From the NCBI GenBank assembly GCA_027924585.1, contig BSBM01000461.1, positions 5,082,501-5,146,500 of the forward strand: DNA of 64,000 bases, written 5' to 3'. Positions 21,816 through 33,611 of this stretch are shown here, piece by piece (the first letter of the stretch is position 1; every line of letters starts with the position of its first letter). Under the pieces are notes generated by a model. The model saw only the letters and a list, made by a program, of their open reading frames with translations, searched no databases and was not told the origin of the DNA. The DNA comes from Larix kaempferi (lineage: Eukaryota; Streptophyta; Pinopsida; Pinales; Pinaceae). Position numbers and translations under genes: made by a program.

Positions 21816-22969
21816 ATGGTGATAGCAAAAGGAGACATGGTAGGTACGTTGTGTTTATGTCCTCATAATACTGACCATTCTATCTCTTTAGCTTCCACAG
21901 GAACAAATACAACATTGTGGCATCATAGGCTTGGCCACATGAGTGAGAAGGGGATGCAGATTCTCCACTCAAGGAAGTTGCTGCCAGATTTGAAGCAGGT
22001 ACGTTTGGAATTATGTGAGAACTGTGTTTATGGAAAACATAAGAGAATCATATTTCTTAGGGTTGGAAAACAAAAGAAGAATGAAAGGTTAGATCCTGTG
22101 CATACAGATGTATGGGGACAAGCTCAGGTACAATCTCTTGGTGGTTGTCATTATTATGTTACATTTATTGATGATGCAACTAGAAAAACTCGGGTTTATT
22201 GTATTAGATAGAATCTGATGTGTTTGCTACTTTTAAGAAGTGGAAAGCTTTGGTTGAGAATGAGACGGGAAAAAGGTTGAAGTGTCTCAGATCTAATAAT
22301 GGAGGTGAGTATTGCGGCAAGGATTTTGATAGTTACTGTTCATACCATGGGATTCCTAGAGAGAAGACAGTCCCGGGAACACCACAAGAAAATGGTGTGT
22401 CTGAAAGGATGAACAGAACGATCATGGAGCGTGCAAGGTGTATGAGATTGCATGCAAGGTTGCCCTTACAGTTTTGGGTAGATGATATAAATACTGTTGT
22501 TTATTTAATAAACAGAGGACCTTCAACTGCTTTGGATGGTTGTATTCCAAAGGAGGCATGGACAGATAAAATGGTAAAATACTCATTTCTGAGAACGTTT
22601 AGTTGTGAAGCATTTGTCCATATTGATAAAGATAATAGAACAAAGCTTGAAGCTAAATCCAAGAAATGTACCTTTATTGGATATGGGGTTGATGAATTTG
22701 GTTATCACTTATGGGATTATGAAAATAACAAAATCATCAGGAGTAGAGATGTGATATTCAATGAAAAAGTCATGTATAAAGATCAGTTGCAAGGAAAGAA
22801 ACAGGAAAAAGAAAACACAGAGTACACAGTGCTTGATGAAATTAAAGAAAATGAAGTTCCAAAGGTGCCAGAAAATCAAGAACAACAGCAAGTACCCGAA
22901 ACTCCTACAATTGCAAGAAGATCTACCAGGTTAAGTAGACTCCCTGAACGATACTTTCCTTCAATGTAA
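21816..22969 (+). pseudogene. D: integrase with one frameshift
   Basis: First piece (to 22211): GAG-pre-integrase HHCC zinc region (LWHHRLGHMSEKGMQIL, CENCVYGKHKR) and the first catalytic Asp in VHTDVWGQAQ, then YYVTFIDDATRK. A frameshift near 22205 moves reading to the second piece (22220-22969): RSNNGGEY (where the second Asp of the usual SDNGGE is Asn), VPGTPQENGVSERMNRTI with the catalytic Glu, then the copia integrase tail to ARRSTRLSRLPERYFPSM. Integrase joins the cDNA to host DNA in the nucleus. The frameshift and the Asn at the second catalytic Asp mean it is not active. Confidence 0.88.
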
Positions 22970-22975
22970 TATTTA

Positions 22976-24505
22976 TTGATGACTGGTGCTGGTGAAACAG
23001 AGTGTTATGAAGAAGCAATGCAGGTGGAAACTAGAAAGAAGTGGGAGCAAAGCATGAATGAGGAGATGGACTCATTGGTAGGAAACCAGATTTGGGATTT
23101 GGTTCAGTTGCCTTCTGGTAAAAGAGCATTGCAGAACAAATGGGTTTACAGGTTTAAGGAAGAATAAGGAGGTAAGAAGCAGTACAAGGCCAAACTTGTT
23201 GTAAAGGGGTTTACACAGAAGAAAGGTATAGATTTTGATGAAATATTTTCTCCGCTTGTTAAGATGACTTCAATTAGGACTATCTTAAGTCTAGTGGTGG
23301 TAGAAGATTTGCATCTTGAACAGTTAGATGTAAAAATAACCTTTTCCCATGGGGATTTGGAGGAAGAGATATATATGCAGCAGCCACAAGGGTATGAGGT
23401 CAAAGGTAAGGAGAACTTGGCATGTAGGTTGAAAAAGAGCTTGTATGGCTTGAAGCAAGCTCCAAGGCAGTCGTATTTAAAATTTGATAGGTTTATGATA
23501 GAACAAGGTTATAGTAGATGTCATTCTAACCACTTTGTTTATTTTAAGAGGCTAGATAATGGATGTTATATTATCTTGTTATTGTATGTGGATGACATGC
23601 TTGTTGCAGGGTCTAACATGCAGGATATAAATGTGCTAAAAAATAAGTTAGCTAATTCATTTGCGATGAAGGATTTGGGTGCTGCAAAGCAAATCCTTCG
23701 TATGAGAATAACGAGAGACAGGAAAAATCACAAATTGACATTGTCTCAGAGTGAGTACATACAAAAGGTGTCGGAGAGGTTCAAAATGCAGAATGCAAAA
23801 CCAGTTAGTACACCTTTGGCCATCCATTTCAGTCTAAGTAAGGAAATGTGTCCCAAGACACAGGAAGAGACAGATTACATGTCCAAGATTCCCTATCAAT
23901 CAGTAGTTAGCAGCTTGATGTATGCCATGGTGTGCACAAGACCAGATATTGCACAAGCAGTGGGAGTTGTGAGCAGATAAATGAACAATCCAGGTAAAGA
24001 ACATTGGAAGGAAGTACAATGGATTCTCAGGTATTTTAGAGATAGTACCACTCAGGCATTATGTTTTGGAGGTTCAGACACTATTCTACAGGGATATGTT
24101 GATGCAAATATGGCATGTGATAAGGATAGCAGGAGGAGCACCATAGGGTATGTGTTTACTGCAGGTGGAACAACAGTAAGTTGGATTTTGATATTGCAAA
24201 AGGTTGTTGCACTTTCAACAACGGAAGCAGAGTATGTTGCTGTTACAAAGGCTAGTAAAGAGATGATTTGGTTGCAATGTTTTATGGATGAAGTGGGTAA
24301 GAAGCAGAAGGATAGCAGGTTGTATAGTGACAGCCAGAGTGCCATTCATCTTGCAAAGAACTCAACAGTCCATTCCAGGACTAAACATATACAGATCAAG
24401 TACCATTTCATACGCTCTGTTCTAGAAGATGAAATATTGAAGCTGGAAAAGATACATACTAGCTATAATCCTACAGACCAGAGAGAAACTGAGTTCCTGA
24501 TCGGT
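22976..24505 (+). pseudogene. D: reverse transcriptase and RNase H
   Basis: One frame continuing from integrase, with stops at 23165 and 23978. RT motifs in order: IWDLVQLPSGKRALQNKWVY, KAKLVVKGFTQKKGIDFDEI, QLDVKITFSHGDLEEEIYM, SLYGLKQAPRQSY, LLLYVDDMLVAG with intact catalytic YVDD (about 23585), MKDLGAAKQILRM, then VVSSLMYAMVCTRPDIAQAVGVVSR. RNase H: GYVDANMACDKDSRRSTIGYV, LSTTEAEYVAVTKASKE, YSDSQSAIHLAKNSTVHSRTKHIQIKYHFIR split by normal spacing. Expected VDSDYAGD reads VDANMACD. RT/RNase H copies element RNA into DNA in the particle. Two stops and the preceding frameshift inactivate it. Confidence 0.9.
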
Positions 24506-24613
24506 TTCAGTTGGCCTTCTAGCATGAAGGTGAAGATGAGAAAGTTGCCAAGTCAAAGTTCCAGCAAGTACAACAATGGTGGAGTTGTTGTGATCAGTCT
24601 CCAAGTGGGAGAT

Positions 24614-25113
24614 TGTTGGTTGTGGAGCCAGATCTTCCAGTCTCATAGATGATATTGTCTTAGCTATGCACTTCAGAGGACTGTACACTCATTCCCCAAC
24701 CTTGGGGTTTGGGGGCAAGGCCCCTGATAAATATTTTTGGGGTTGTTTTCGCCAACAGTTTATGGGCCCATGGTTTTGGGTAACCCGTGGTATTTTCCCA
24801 TTGTATTTCCCTTATAAAAGAAAGACATTGTAATAAAGATAGGGTTGATGTATTAGCTATTATGCATTGTAAAGATCTCTGAGATCAAGCAAGAGAGACT
24901 GTGAGACAGTGAAGAGGAAGTCCAGCGGTTGTGCTGCAGGTTGTATCCCTTCACTTTACTGGATGGTATAATAATAAGGACTAGCAACTTCAGTGTGGAT
25001 GTAGCCCATCTTAGGGTGAACCACGATATATCTGTGTCTCTCTTGTAATGTGTGTGCGATTATATTTGCATTTCTGTTTATTTTTATTTCTCTGCGATCC
25101 TGCTTTTCTAACA
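24614..25113 (+). repeat. 3' LTR of D
   Basis: 500 bp, TGTTGGTTGTGG to TTTCTAACA, preceded by the purine tract CCAAGTGGGAGA and followed by TSD aaggg. Contains the segment GGCAAGGCCCCTGATAAAT that the 5' LTR lacks. Confidence 0.93.
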
Positions 25114-25118
25114 AAGGG

Positions 25119-26340
25119 AAAGGATGTGAATTTGCAATCATCCACATGAAACTTTGTCATTAAATCAGATGCATACCTTGACTGTGAAACCATGATCCCT
25201 GAAGCATTTTGAGTCACTTCAATACCAATGAATTGTATCAACAATCCATGATCTGTCATAGTGAATGCTTTGTTCAAGAAATACTTGATGTGCTTCAACC
25301 TATTAGCATATCCACCAATGATGAACAAGTCATCCACATACAGAACAATCAATAGCATACATTCTCCATTCTGCTTCATGTAGATATTGCAATCAGATTT
25401 GCATCTTTCAAACTTCAGTGATAGTAAGAAGGAATCCATCTTTGCATACCATGCCCTTGGGGCTTGCTTGAGCCCATACAATGTTCTCCTTAGTATGCAT
25501 ACCAAGGAAGGATCATCATTGTACCCATTAGGCTGTTTCATGTAGATCTCTCCATCCAAGTCACCATGCAATAAGGAACTCTTTTATTCCATGTGATGTA
25601 CCTCCCATGCATACGAAGCTTCAATGGACAAAATAAATCTCACTTAATCCATCCTTGCAACAAGAGTGAATGTCTCAATGTAGTCCAACCCTTGGACTTG
25701 TGAGTACCACTTTGCAACAACTCGATCATTGTACTTGGTTGTAGATCCATCAGATCCAAGCTTAGTTTTGTAGATCCATTTGCACTAAACTAGTTTCCTC
25801 CTTGGTGGAAGAGGGACAATATCCCATGTTTCATTATTTTACAGTGACTCATGTTCTTCATCCATGGTTGCTTTCCATCTCAGATCATGGCAAGCCTCTT
25901 TGTAAGACTGTGGATCAGATCCTACCATCATGAAGCACCTCTTGGGGAGAAGTGGATCTGTATGGAAAAGTGCAATGTTTTCATCTTGGTATTGAGATCT
26001 TGTTCTTTTGGAGTCAGATGGATCTTCTGCAATAACCACATTTTCTTCCATAATATTTTGAGCCCATTTAGGATTTGGATTTGGAGTAGGTGATGGATCT
26101 AGATCCGGATCTACTAGATATTCTTGCTCAATATCTAGATCTGAATCATATTGGTCTTCTTCTTCTGAATATGAATATGGATCACCTGTAGAAACATCAT
26201 TAGGAGTGAATGGAGGAGGTATATCAATTATACCTTCTTTGTCAGCTGGTTGTAGATCATGCAATGGATCCTCATTGAACTGCACACTTCTTTCAATGAA
26301 GCATCTCTTGGTTGCAATATCCATTAGCCTGTAATCCTTT
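25119..26340 (-). pseudogene. C: RT and integrase-RT linker
   Basis: Minus-strand, in the same frame as the rest of C. The linker (26324-25839) is acidic and Pro-rich (SYSEEEDQYDSDLDIEQEYL). RT follows, with several stops in its N-terminal third, then open from 25571: GDLDGEIYMKQPNGY, RRTLYGLKQAPRAWY, LLIVLYVDDLFIIGG with catalytic YVDD intact (about 25340), GLLIQFIGIEV and SRYASDLMTKFHVDDC. D interrupts it at 25118; RNase H resumes at 11020. Only stops, no frameshift, separate the pieces, and several sit where CAA/CAG/CGA codons would be expected (inference from family alignment). Confidence 0.87.
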
Positions 26341-26429
26341 TCATCTTCTGCATATCTAATAAGGATGAATTCTCTACTTTGAGGTTGAAGTGATTTCCTC
26401 TTGTTAGTGGGGATTTTGGACCATGTCTT

Positions 26430-27340
26430 GGATCAAAAAACCATCAGATGAGAGACCTCGGCTTTGTGTCCCTTCAATGATTCGAATGGAGTGACCCCAT
26501 CAACAAATTTGAGGGGGGGCCTATTCTGAATGTATGTGGCACAGTTTACTACTTCTTCCCATAGATTTGATGGGAGATCTCTTGCTTCAAGCAAGAAGGT
26601 GTCCATTTCTTTCAATGACCTATTCTTCTTCTCTCCTACACCATTTTGTTGTGGTGTGTATGGAGCATAATGTTGCATCTGAATTCCTTCAGAATCACAT
26701 AGCTACTGCAAATCCCTTTTGATGTACTCCCCTCCATTATCATATTTGAGTGCTTTGATCTTCCTTCCAACTGTGTTCTCAACTAGGGTTTTGAAAATTT
26801 TGAAGAATTCAAACACCTCATATTTATGTTCGAGAAAGTAGATCCAACAGAACCTAGAGTAGTCATCAATGAAGTTCAGAAGATATCTGGATCCATTCAT
26901 TGAAGTAGTGGAAATTGGTCCTGAAACATCACTATGAATCATATATAGGATGGAGGAAGCTCTCTTTTCCTTCCCAACTTCATACTTTCGCTCTGGGTGC
27001 TTCCCTACCAAGAAACCTTTTCAGATCCTTTGAGACAATTTTATGTTCAGTATACCTTCAACCATCTATTCCTCACGCAACTGCTATAGATATTTGAAGT
27101 TTAGCTGTCTAAATATTTCATGCCAGAGTCTACTTGTCTCATTTGCATGAGTCAAAAGATCACGTTGATGGTAGTAGAACAAGAAGCAAAATAAATCATA
27201 AGTCTTGGAGGCATGATTTTCAACTCCTTTGGCTATCATCTTCCCAGATGATATATCAACAACCTCAACTAGGTCCAAAAGCTACTTTCTTTGGAGGACC
27301 TATGTGTGTCATCTGGTAAACAGACAACATATTAGTTGCT
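26430..27340 (-). pseudogene. C: integrase with GAG-pre-integrase zinc region
   Basis: Minus-strand. TSRLWHEIFRQLNFKYL marks the HH part of the zinc region (expected LWH.RLGHLN.., here changed to HEIFRQLNF). Then KEKRASSILYMIHSDVSGPI with the first catalytic Asp, YLLNFIDDYSRFCWIYFLEHK, KALKYDNGGEYI with the second, and, after a stop at about 26703, PYTPQQNGVGEKKNRSLKEM with the catalytic Glu, ending in NCATYIQNRPP...TPFESLKGHK. All pieces are in one frame. Degraded zinc region plus stop means inactive. Confidence 0.87.
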
Positions 27341-27399
27341 AGAGAGGGAACACATAGTACATTGTTGAACCTTCCATGCTCAATATGTATGGTACCCTT

Positions 27400-28750
27400 C
27401 CCTTCAACAAATATTTGAGAGTCATATCCCAGGTGTATGCTTGGTCATCGGTGAGATCTAATCAAGAAAATGGATCTCTTGAGGAAACCATGTGGTTGGA
27501 GGATCCATAATCAACAAGAAAAGCTTGGGATTGTGAGAACCCAACCTTCAATGCATGGCATCTCTCATGATCTTGTGAATTGCCACCTGGATCAATATTC
27601 CTTGCGCCTTAAAGGAAGGAAATGTTATGTTTCTCAAGGATTTTTTCCATGAGATCTATGGTCTTCTTCATACACGAACTCTCAGGATGATTACCCTTCT
27701 TACGGTATGTACACTTGGATTTCTCAAACTTATTTTGTTTTTCCTTCTTGGAGCTGGAGGATCCTTCTGATGGACTTGACCTAGAATTATTCTTGGGTTC
27801 AAATGGCCTCTTATCCTTTACCTTGTGCTTCCCCTTTCCATTCACACTTTTTGCTTCTCCAGCCATAATAGATTGATTTTTGGAGGCATTCAAGGCGCCC
27901 ATCTAGATCAAATTATATTGTTCTTGAATGAGAGATTCAGTGAAAACATCTAAGGAGGGCATCTTCCAACCAGGAATTGACATTCACCCTAAATGGAAGG
28001 TAGAGACAAATATGGAGAACTCGGAACCTAGATTTCTCAGAATGGATAGCACCAATTGCTCATACTTCTTCTCAATGCCACACTACTTGCATTGAATAAA
28101 CAAAGATTTGAATTTTGAAAAGAATTACTGAATGGTCTCGAAACTGCTCGATTGAAGAGTAATCAACTCATTTTCCAGAATATGGCCTCTTATCTCATCT
28201 TGTTTTCCGAATAGGGTCTCTAACTTCAACCATAATTCTCTTGGATTATTAAATACATCAAGGTGGAAGAGTAGATATCTGTAAATATGAATACACATGA
28301 AAACGAATGCTTCATCAAATCTATTCAAATACTTGGCCTTTTCAACATCTACTTGTGGTTAGACCTCATTCCCAATTGTTACCCTATACAATGAATTGTT
28401 GCACAAGACCACATGCATATCAGCCCTCCAATCAAGGTTTCAGGATCCTTGGAGAGAGAGGAGAGTTCGAATTGTCCATGAGAATTGCTAGAGTGAATAC
28501 AAGGTGAAAATTTTGCTACTGCCGCACTAAAAATATTTTGAATAAACTACAAAAAAATCTCAATTTTTGGAAATAGAGTACTACTGAGAACTTCTTTAGG
28601 ACATTAGGCACATTTTTCCGGATCCTTCACACCTGGCTAGACCTCAAAGGATTTCTCCAATGAATTCAATGCAATGGCACTAGGATTTGCTGTGGAAATC
28701 CAGAGGCTTCTTGTGCACTACCGAAAGTAGTTGATCAACCTACGCTTAAT
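27400..28750 (-). pseudogene. C: Gag and protease
   Basis: Minus-strand. Gag pieces near 28328-28125 (NNPRELWLKLETLFGKQDE, ELITLQSSSFETIQ) and a basic, Ser-rich nucleocapsid region at 27902-27609 with CTYRKKGNHPESSC: the second Cys of the CX2CX4HX4C knuckle is Arg. Protease follows near 27520 with LVDYGSSNHMVSS, where the usual DSGAS has become DYGSS. Stops are frequent in the Gag N-terminus between 28330 and 28750. Both the knuckle and the protease site are damaged. Confidence 0.8.
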
Positions 28751-28751
28751 G

Positions 28752-28763
28752 CCTCTGATACCA
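28752..28763 (-). other. Primer binding site of C
   Basis: The plus strand reads CCTCTGATACCA, the complement of TGGTATCAGAGG, next to the 5' LTR: an initiator tRNA-Met type site. Confidence 0.8.
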
Positions 28764-29419
28764 TGTGGAATTATAAATCACAACATATATAAGATCTGCT
28801 TATACCTCACAGAGAAAGAATGAGCAAAGAAGTTGAATTAGAGTGAAAACTACAGTAAAAATGACCAGACAATTAATTATGTATAAGAACTCAGATAGGA
28901 GAATAATAATGTCACACGATCCAATAATCAATATATTCAACAATGATGATACAATGGAGATAATTCAAATAACATAGGATAATTCGAACCTCGGTTGGTC
29001 TAACATAGGAATTGTCACAACTGGAGTGCTCCAGAAGACTCAAACTCAGCCAAATTGAACCTAAACTCAATTAACTGAAGACACAATTAGTTAACTGACT
29101 AAGGAGGGCACATCAGTGAGTTTTTCATGCATAACAGTTAGGAAAGGGTGCATGAGGCCACAATCAGTGGCATCCGGAGCTCTAAATCCCCACAAGAGTT
29201 GGCTAACTCAAGTGGACTACACTAGAACACTGAATAGGTTCCTCTAAAATAGGGAATTGACTGAAGTGGTCCTAAAATGATGCATGCATGGCTCAAAAGG
29301 TGGTATATGGATCTTAGATGACATATTCACAACACTAGGGCGGAAATGACATCATCAACTACTAGGAAAATGAAATAATGCTAGGTAGGACAAGGATGGA
29401 GTATTAATATATCCTAACA
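28764..29419 (-). repeat. 5' LTR of C
   Basis: 656 bp, plus-strand TGTGGAATTATAAATC to TCCTAACA, followed by TSD cctca. Carries TGATGCATGCATGG like the other copy. Confidence 0.92.
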
Positions 29420-29424
29420 CCTCA

Positions 29425-30377
29425 TAGGTAGAGGGTTTTGAATCACTGATGTGACTCATATGTGCTACATATCCTGAAATATTTTAGGTCTCTTTTGCTC
29501 TCTATATGAGACTAGAGGTGATCCGTTATTTTATGCCTCTTACAAAATGTCTTAACACCATGCAGATCTCCTCTTAGTAGGAGTTTCATCAAGATATATT
29601 TCTATTAGATCTTGTATCTCTTCAGGATCAAGCATATATATAGACTCATATGGATTCTCCCTTTCACCATATGAAAGGGGAGAATAAAAAATTGGATCCT
29701 CCATCATGAGAGTATCATTCTCCTCTATATCTAAACCACACTGAAGTTCTTTGTAGCACTTGAAGGTAGCCTCTTCATGAAATGTTACATATATGCTAAC
29801 TTCAATGTTTCTTTGTCATGGAACATAGAATCTGTAGGATTTGGAGTATTCAGTATATCCAACAACTGTTCCTTTCTTTTTGTATGGGTCGATCAATGTC
29901 CTCTTCTCTTTTGGTATGTGAATGTAAACAAGACAACCAAAAATCCTCAAGTGTCCAATATCTTTTTTTTCACCAGTGAAAACCTCTTCAGGAGTCTTTT
30001 CTCCCAAGATAGCAAGAGAGATTTTTTTTTGAATATAAACAATAGAGCCAAAGGATTCTACCCATAAGGATGTTGGTAGATCCTCATCACACATCATGTA
30101 TTTTTCATCCTCACATATTGATTTGTTCTTTCTTTCAGCAAACCCATTTTGATGGGGATTGAAGGGTACAGTCAACTGTCTTTTTATTCTTGCATCTCGA
30201 CATAAGTCATTGAAGTCATGCGAATCAAAATATTCTCCATTATTATATCTCAAAGCACGAATGTTCTTCTCAGTCTGATTCTAAATCAATGCTTTAAACT
30301 CTTGAAACTCATTGAAAGTTTCACTCTTTTCTTTCAAAAAATAAACCCATGACTTGCGAGAGAAGTCATCTATGAAA
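29425..30377 (-). pseudogene. A: integrase core and linker
   Basis: Minus-strand. From 30377: [19 protein letters not shown], then ALRYNNGEYFDS (usual RSDNGGE, catalytic Asp changed to Asn), VPFNPHQNGFAERKNKSI with catalytic Glu retained, LWVESFGSIVYIQKK, KTPEEVFTGEKKDIGHLRIFG and KGTVVGYTEYSKSYRFY (open from 30253 to 29816). The linker to RT, 29815-29430, is acidic (EENDTLMMEDPIFYSPLSYGE) and has stops. F interrupts the domain at 30383, C at 29420. Confidence 0.87.
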
Positions 30378-30382
30378 ATCAC

Positions 30383-32119
30383 TGTAATGTCCCCATTTTG
30401 ACCCCCTTTGTATTAAACCGTAAATGATGTAAATATTGTAATTTAATCATGGTGAGGAGCTCAAGGCCAAGGCCCCACCATTGATTTAGTGTTTCATGAA
30501 TCGGCAATTAAAAATAGATGCCCATGGTTCTTGTGCAAGATGGGCACAATGTAAATAAGACACCATGTAAATACGAATTTTAATGGAAAAAACCACAACC
30601 GGCTATGCAATGCAACAAAAGAGATGGGGCATGACTCTACAAGGAAAAGGGAGGGAAATTATTCAAACCCTTGAGCCAATGGTATTAATCCATGTGTCAA
30701 TGGGGAAACCCATAAACCACCAACTACCCATTTTGTCTCATGTACCCAATCATTTAATTTTTCCAAGAAATTGGTTAAGGCAGTTAATGCCTTGGGAATG
30801 AAAGAGTATGGGCAAGCCATTTTCGTGCATGGGCAAGCCATCAACTTGGAAAAACGTGTTTTGTCTCCTTGGGCAAGAAACCACCCACGAAATGGTGCCC
30901 AAAGCCATTCTGTACAGGCAGCCTTTGATCATTCACGCAGTTGGAGTTAGCTGGACTCTTTCCATTTACGTTTTTCATCTAAATACTGCATTTTTCCATG
31001 CCTGGGAGTCGTTTTTGCATTATATAACAGTTGGGAGAGGGAGGGCCACGTTTTGAGGACTGTAGGGAGGTCGTTTTTGCCCCTGAATGTCCAAGGACGT
31101 TTTTCTAAAAACAGATTTGGCTTCCTGGGTTGTTCACCAACTTCCCATTTCGTTTTTGTGGGTTCCCACGTTTTTCTGGGTTAGTTGAAACCCCAACTCA
31201 TGCATTCCACTGTGGAAAACGTTTTTCTCATGCCCAGCAAGTGGGGTTCTGCAGTTATGTGCATCCTTGTTCTTGGTTGAGCCTGTGAGCTGAAGTGTTG
31301 GAGTGGTAGTGGATAGAAGTGGCTTGATAAACCTAGTGGGGGAGACAACCTCTCAAAAAGATCAAGATGGCTTTGGTTACTCTTCTATGCATACCCTGAG
31401 AGCACTAGATAGGGAAGGTATGGCTTGAGGGACTGCACAGCAGTGAAAAGAATACTTCCTTGTGCTGGGTGTGTAGGTATTGTGGGTGCCAAGCTAGATA
31501 GATCTTGCAAGGTTATCCCTGGCTCTGTGCTGGAGCTCACTAGCTTAGCAACTCTTCCTTTCCATCTCCTAGTAGCCTGATAAACCCAATTGTAGATTGG
31601 CTTGGCTCATCTTGGTGTATGCTTGGCTATGTGTGAGTCTGCTGTTCCCTGGTTCCTTGTAGAGATCATGCCCAGCTCGGGGGTGGCAGTGGTGCTGAGA
31701 GATTGAGGAGCACACTGGCCTATGGTTGGGTGGAACGTTGCAGTTGCATAGCCAGTTGCTTGGGACTGCCTTATTGAGATAAGTATTCTCTTGTGTAATT
31801 GGCAATTATCATTTGATGAATGTTATGAATGTATGTGGATGTATTAAACGAATTTGCTTCCGCTGTGTATTAAAAATGATTATGCATTTCCATATGATCT
31901 TGTAAAATTCTGCACAGATCTTTATTTCATGGCTGTCACAAAATCTTGAATGTGTGTTAGAGATCAACAACATTTATTTGATTACCATCGTTTTTCCATA
32001 GCATGCACGGATACAGTTCTTCGCATCAATGATTTCCATTCAAACGTTTTGGGGCTAATTGCCCGGATTGAGCACCACATCCTCCCTATCTCGTTGGTAT
32101 GGTAGGGGGGGACACTACA
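30383..32119 (+). repeat. F: solo LTR of a gypsy-type family
   Basis: 1737 bp with TGTAATGTCCCC...GGGACACTACA ends and perfect TSD atcac (30378-30382 and 32120-32124). There is no internal region or second LTR, so it is a solo LTR left by LTR-LTR recombination. Its start (TGTAATGTCCCCATTTTGACC, GAGCTCAAGGCCAAGGCCCC) matches the start of the G LTR read on the minus strand (TGTAATACCCCAATTTTGACC, same GCTCAAGGCCAAGGCCCC block), so it belongs to a G-related family. A TATATAA sequence lies at about 31020. CGTTTTT recurs seven times between 30969 and 31226. Confidence 0.88.
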
Positions 32120-32124
32120 ATCAC

Positions 32125-32599
32125 ATAATACAAATAACCACTCAAGGAGGGTGCAAACATGGGACCAAATAGATCAGAATGAATCAAGTCAAGGATCTCC
32201 TTGGATCTTTTGGTACTGCTTGGAAAAATCTTCTTAATGTTTTTTCTAAGAGCGCAACCTTTACAAACACTATCAAAACGAGATTTAAACATGGGCATAC
32301 CTTTCACCATATTTTGCAATTCGGGTAGCACTTTGAAATGGAGGTGACCAAGCCTTCTATTACACATGTCACAAGGACTGGTTGTGTCATGGATCATGGT
32401 CTGAATGAGTTTTCCAAGAACTTTGTAGAGACCTCCCTCTCTAACTCCAATCACTGATGCAGAGTTCAAGTCTTCATGCTTAGGCCATAGGAGCGCTTTG
32501 TTCTCCATGAAGATAACTCTGAATCCTTTATGTTCTAGAACCGAAACATACAGTAGGTTCTTCTGCAATTCGGGGAAAAACATATTTTCATCCACATGC
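32125..32599 (-). pseudogene. A: GAG-pre-integrase and start of integrase
   Basis: Minus-strand, open from 32595. ENMFFPELQKNLLYVSVLEH is the end of the protease/start of the pre-integrase region (usual VLYVPDLKKNLLSV). RRLGHLHFKVLPELQNMV and VCKGCALRKN form the HHCC zinc region, its first His lost in CNRRLGH. LDLIHSDLFGPMFAPSLSGY follows with the first catalytic Asp, then YYVIV before the F insertion. The frame runs on beyond 32124 into F by chance. Confidence 0.85.
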
Positions 32600-32605
32600 A
32601 GTACT

Positions 32606-32933
32606 TGTTAAGCCCTAAATATTGGCACATTACCCCATATGTAGTGGAACATTACCCCATTTATTATGGTTCATTACATATTATTGATGTCAACTTGTGT
32701 CTATTAGTTTTTATTGTACCCCTTTGTCTCCTATATATAGGAAGGATACATTTTCATTTTAGTCATCATTGTATCTTGTATTGTCTTATGTACTTAGTAC
32801 ATTGTGTAAGGAGGTTCCTCCCTTGAAGAGGATTGTTATTCATATCATTTTTATTATTATTAATGTGTGGATTACTTTCTTATGGTATATTTCTTCTATT
32901 TTTATGCTATATTCGGGACATGGTTGCATAAAA
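32606..32933 (+). repeat. 5' LTR of H
   Basis: About 328 bp from TGTTAAGCCCTAAATATTGG to GGTTGCATAAA, with CTATATATAG TATA-like sequence at 32731. The 3' end is fixed only by the following PBS. Confidence 0.85.
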
Positions 32934-33611
32934 TTTGGTATCAGAGCTCTTTCCTCGGGATTGGGTTCTTCAAAATGAGTAATGTTGGAATTTTCTTTAT
33001 AATTTTTTTTCTACAAGGATTAAGACAAAAATATTACAAACCCAACTATAACATGTCAGAATATGTTTTATCTTAAATTTAGGTCTTGAGATATCACAGG
33101 TTCAGATATATTGGCCTCGGAATCTAGGGTTTTTTACTAGTCCAAAAACTAGTTTAAAACAGGTTTTCTAGGGGAAAAGGTCATATATAGGGAATGAAAG
33201 GTCCAAATTGAGTGAGACCATTTGCATCAGATAGAGTATGGATCAAATTATCTGTGGTAGACGTTTCAAAATTATATCCAAAATATTGGACACATGGAAG
33301 TACGTACAATTTAAATCTTTTGAAAGGACCAAAAATAAGAAGTCTTCGTAGATTTGCAATAACATTCTATTTCCATATCGGAATTAGGTCATACCTAAGG
33401 CATCAGAATGAGGAAACCTAGGGATACAACAGGACAAATTTTTTAGATCCACAAGAGCCAAAATTTGAATTTCACCTCAGTTTCAAGTCGATCCTAAAAC
33501 AATCTTCCAATCAGGATTTGAATAAAGATACGCCATTTTAAATTTGAATAACTTTGAGTAGATGGATCTAATTGTGGTGAAACATATGGTGTTATATCTA
33601 TTTGTATTGTT

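Larger units (their letters stand above)
11026..25113 (+). mobile_element. Copia retrotransposon D (contains E)
   Basis: Plus-strand copia with perfect TSD aaggg (11021-11025 and 25114-25118), LTRs 472 and 500 bp, PBS at 11500 and PPT before 24614. Without E it is 5.0 kb, the usual compact copia size. The polyprotein has one frame from gag through the start of integrase and another from integrase to RNase H, with few stops: the best preserved copia here. Confidence 0.95.
9496..29419 (-). mobile_element. Copia retrotransposon C (contains D and E)
   Basis: Minus-strand copia with perfect 5-bp TSD cctca (9491-9495 and 29420-29424), LTRs of 645 and 656 bp, PBS and polypurine tract. D is inserted at 11026-25113; without it C is about 5.8 kb. 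Its coding remnants from 28328 to 25119 all lie in a single minus-strand frame interrupted only by stop codons. It sits between the integrase and RT regions of A. Confidence 0.93.

Noticed and set aside
9496-29419. C, D and E as tandem neighbours rather than nested
   Set aside because: TSDs cctca, aaggg and gaagg bracket each element precisely inside the previous one, and C and D domains continue on both sides of their inserts.
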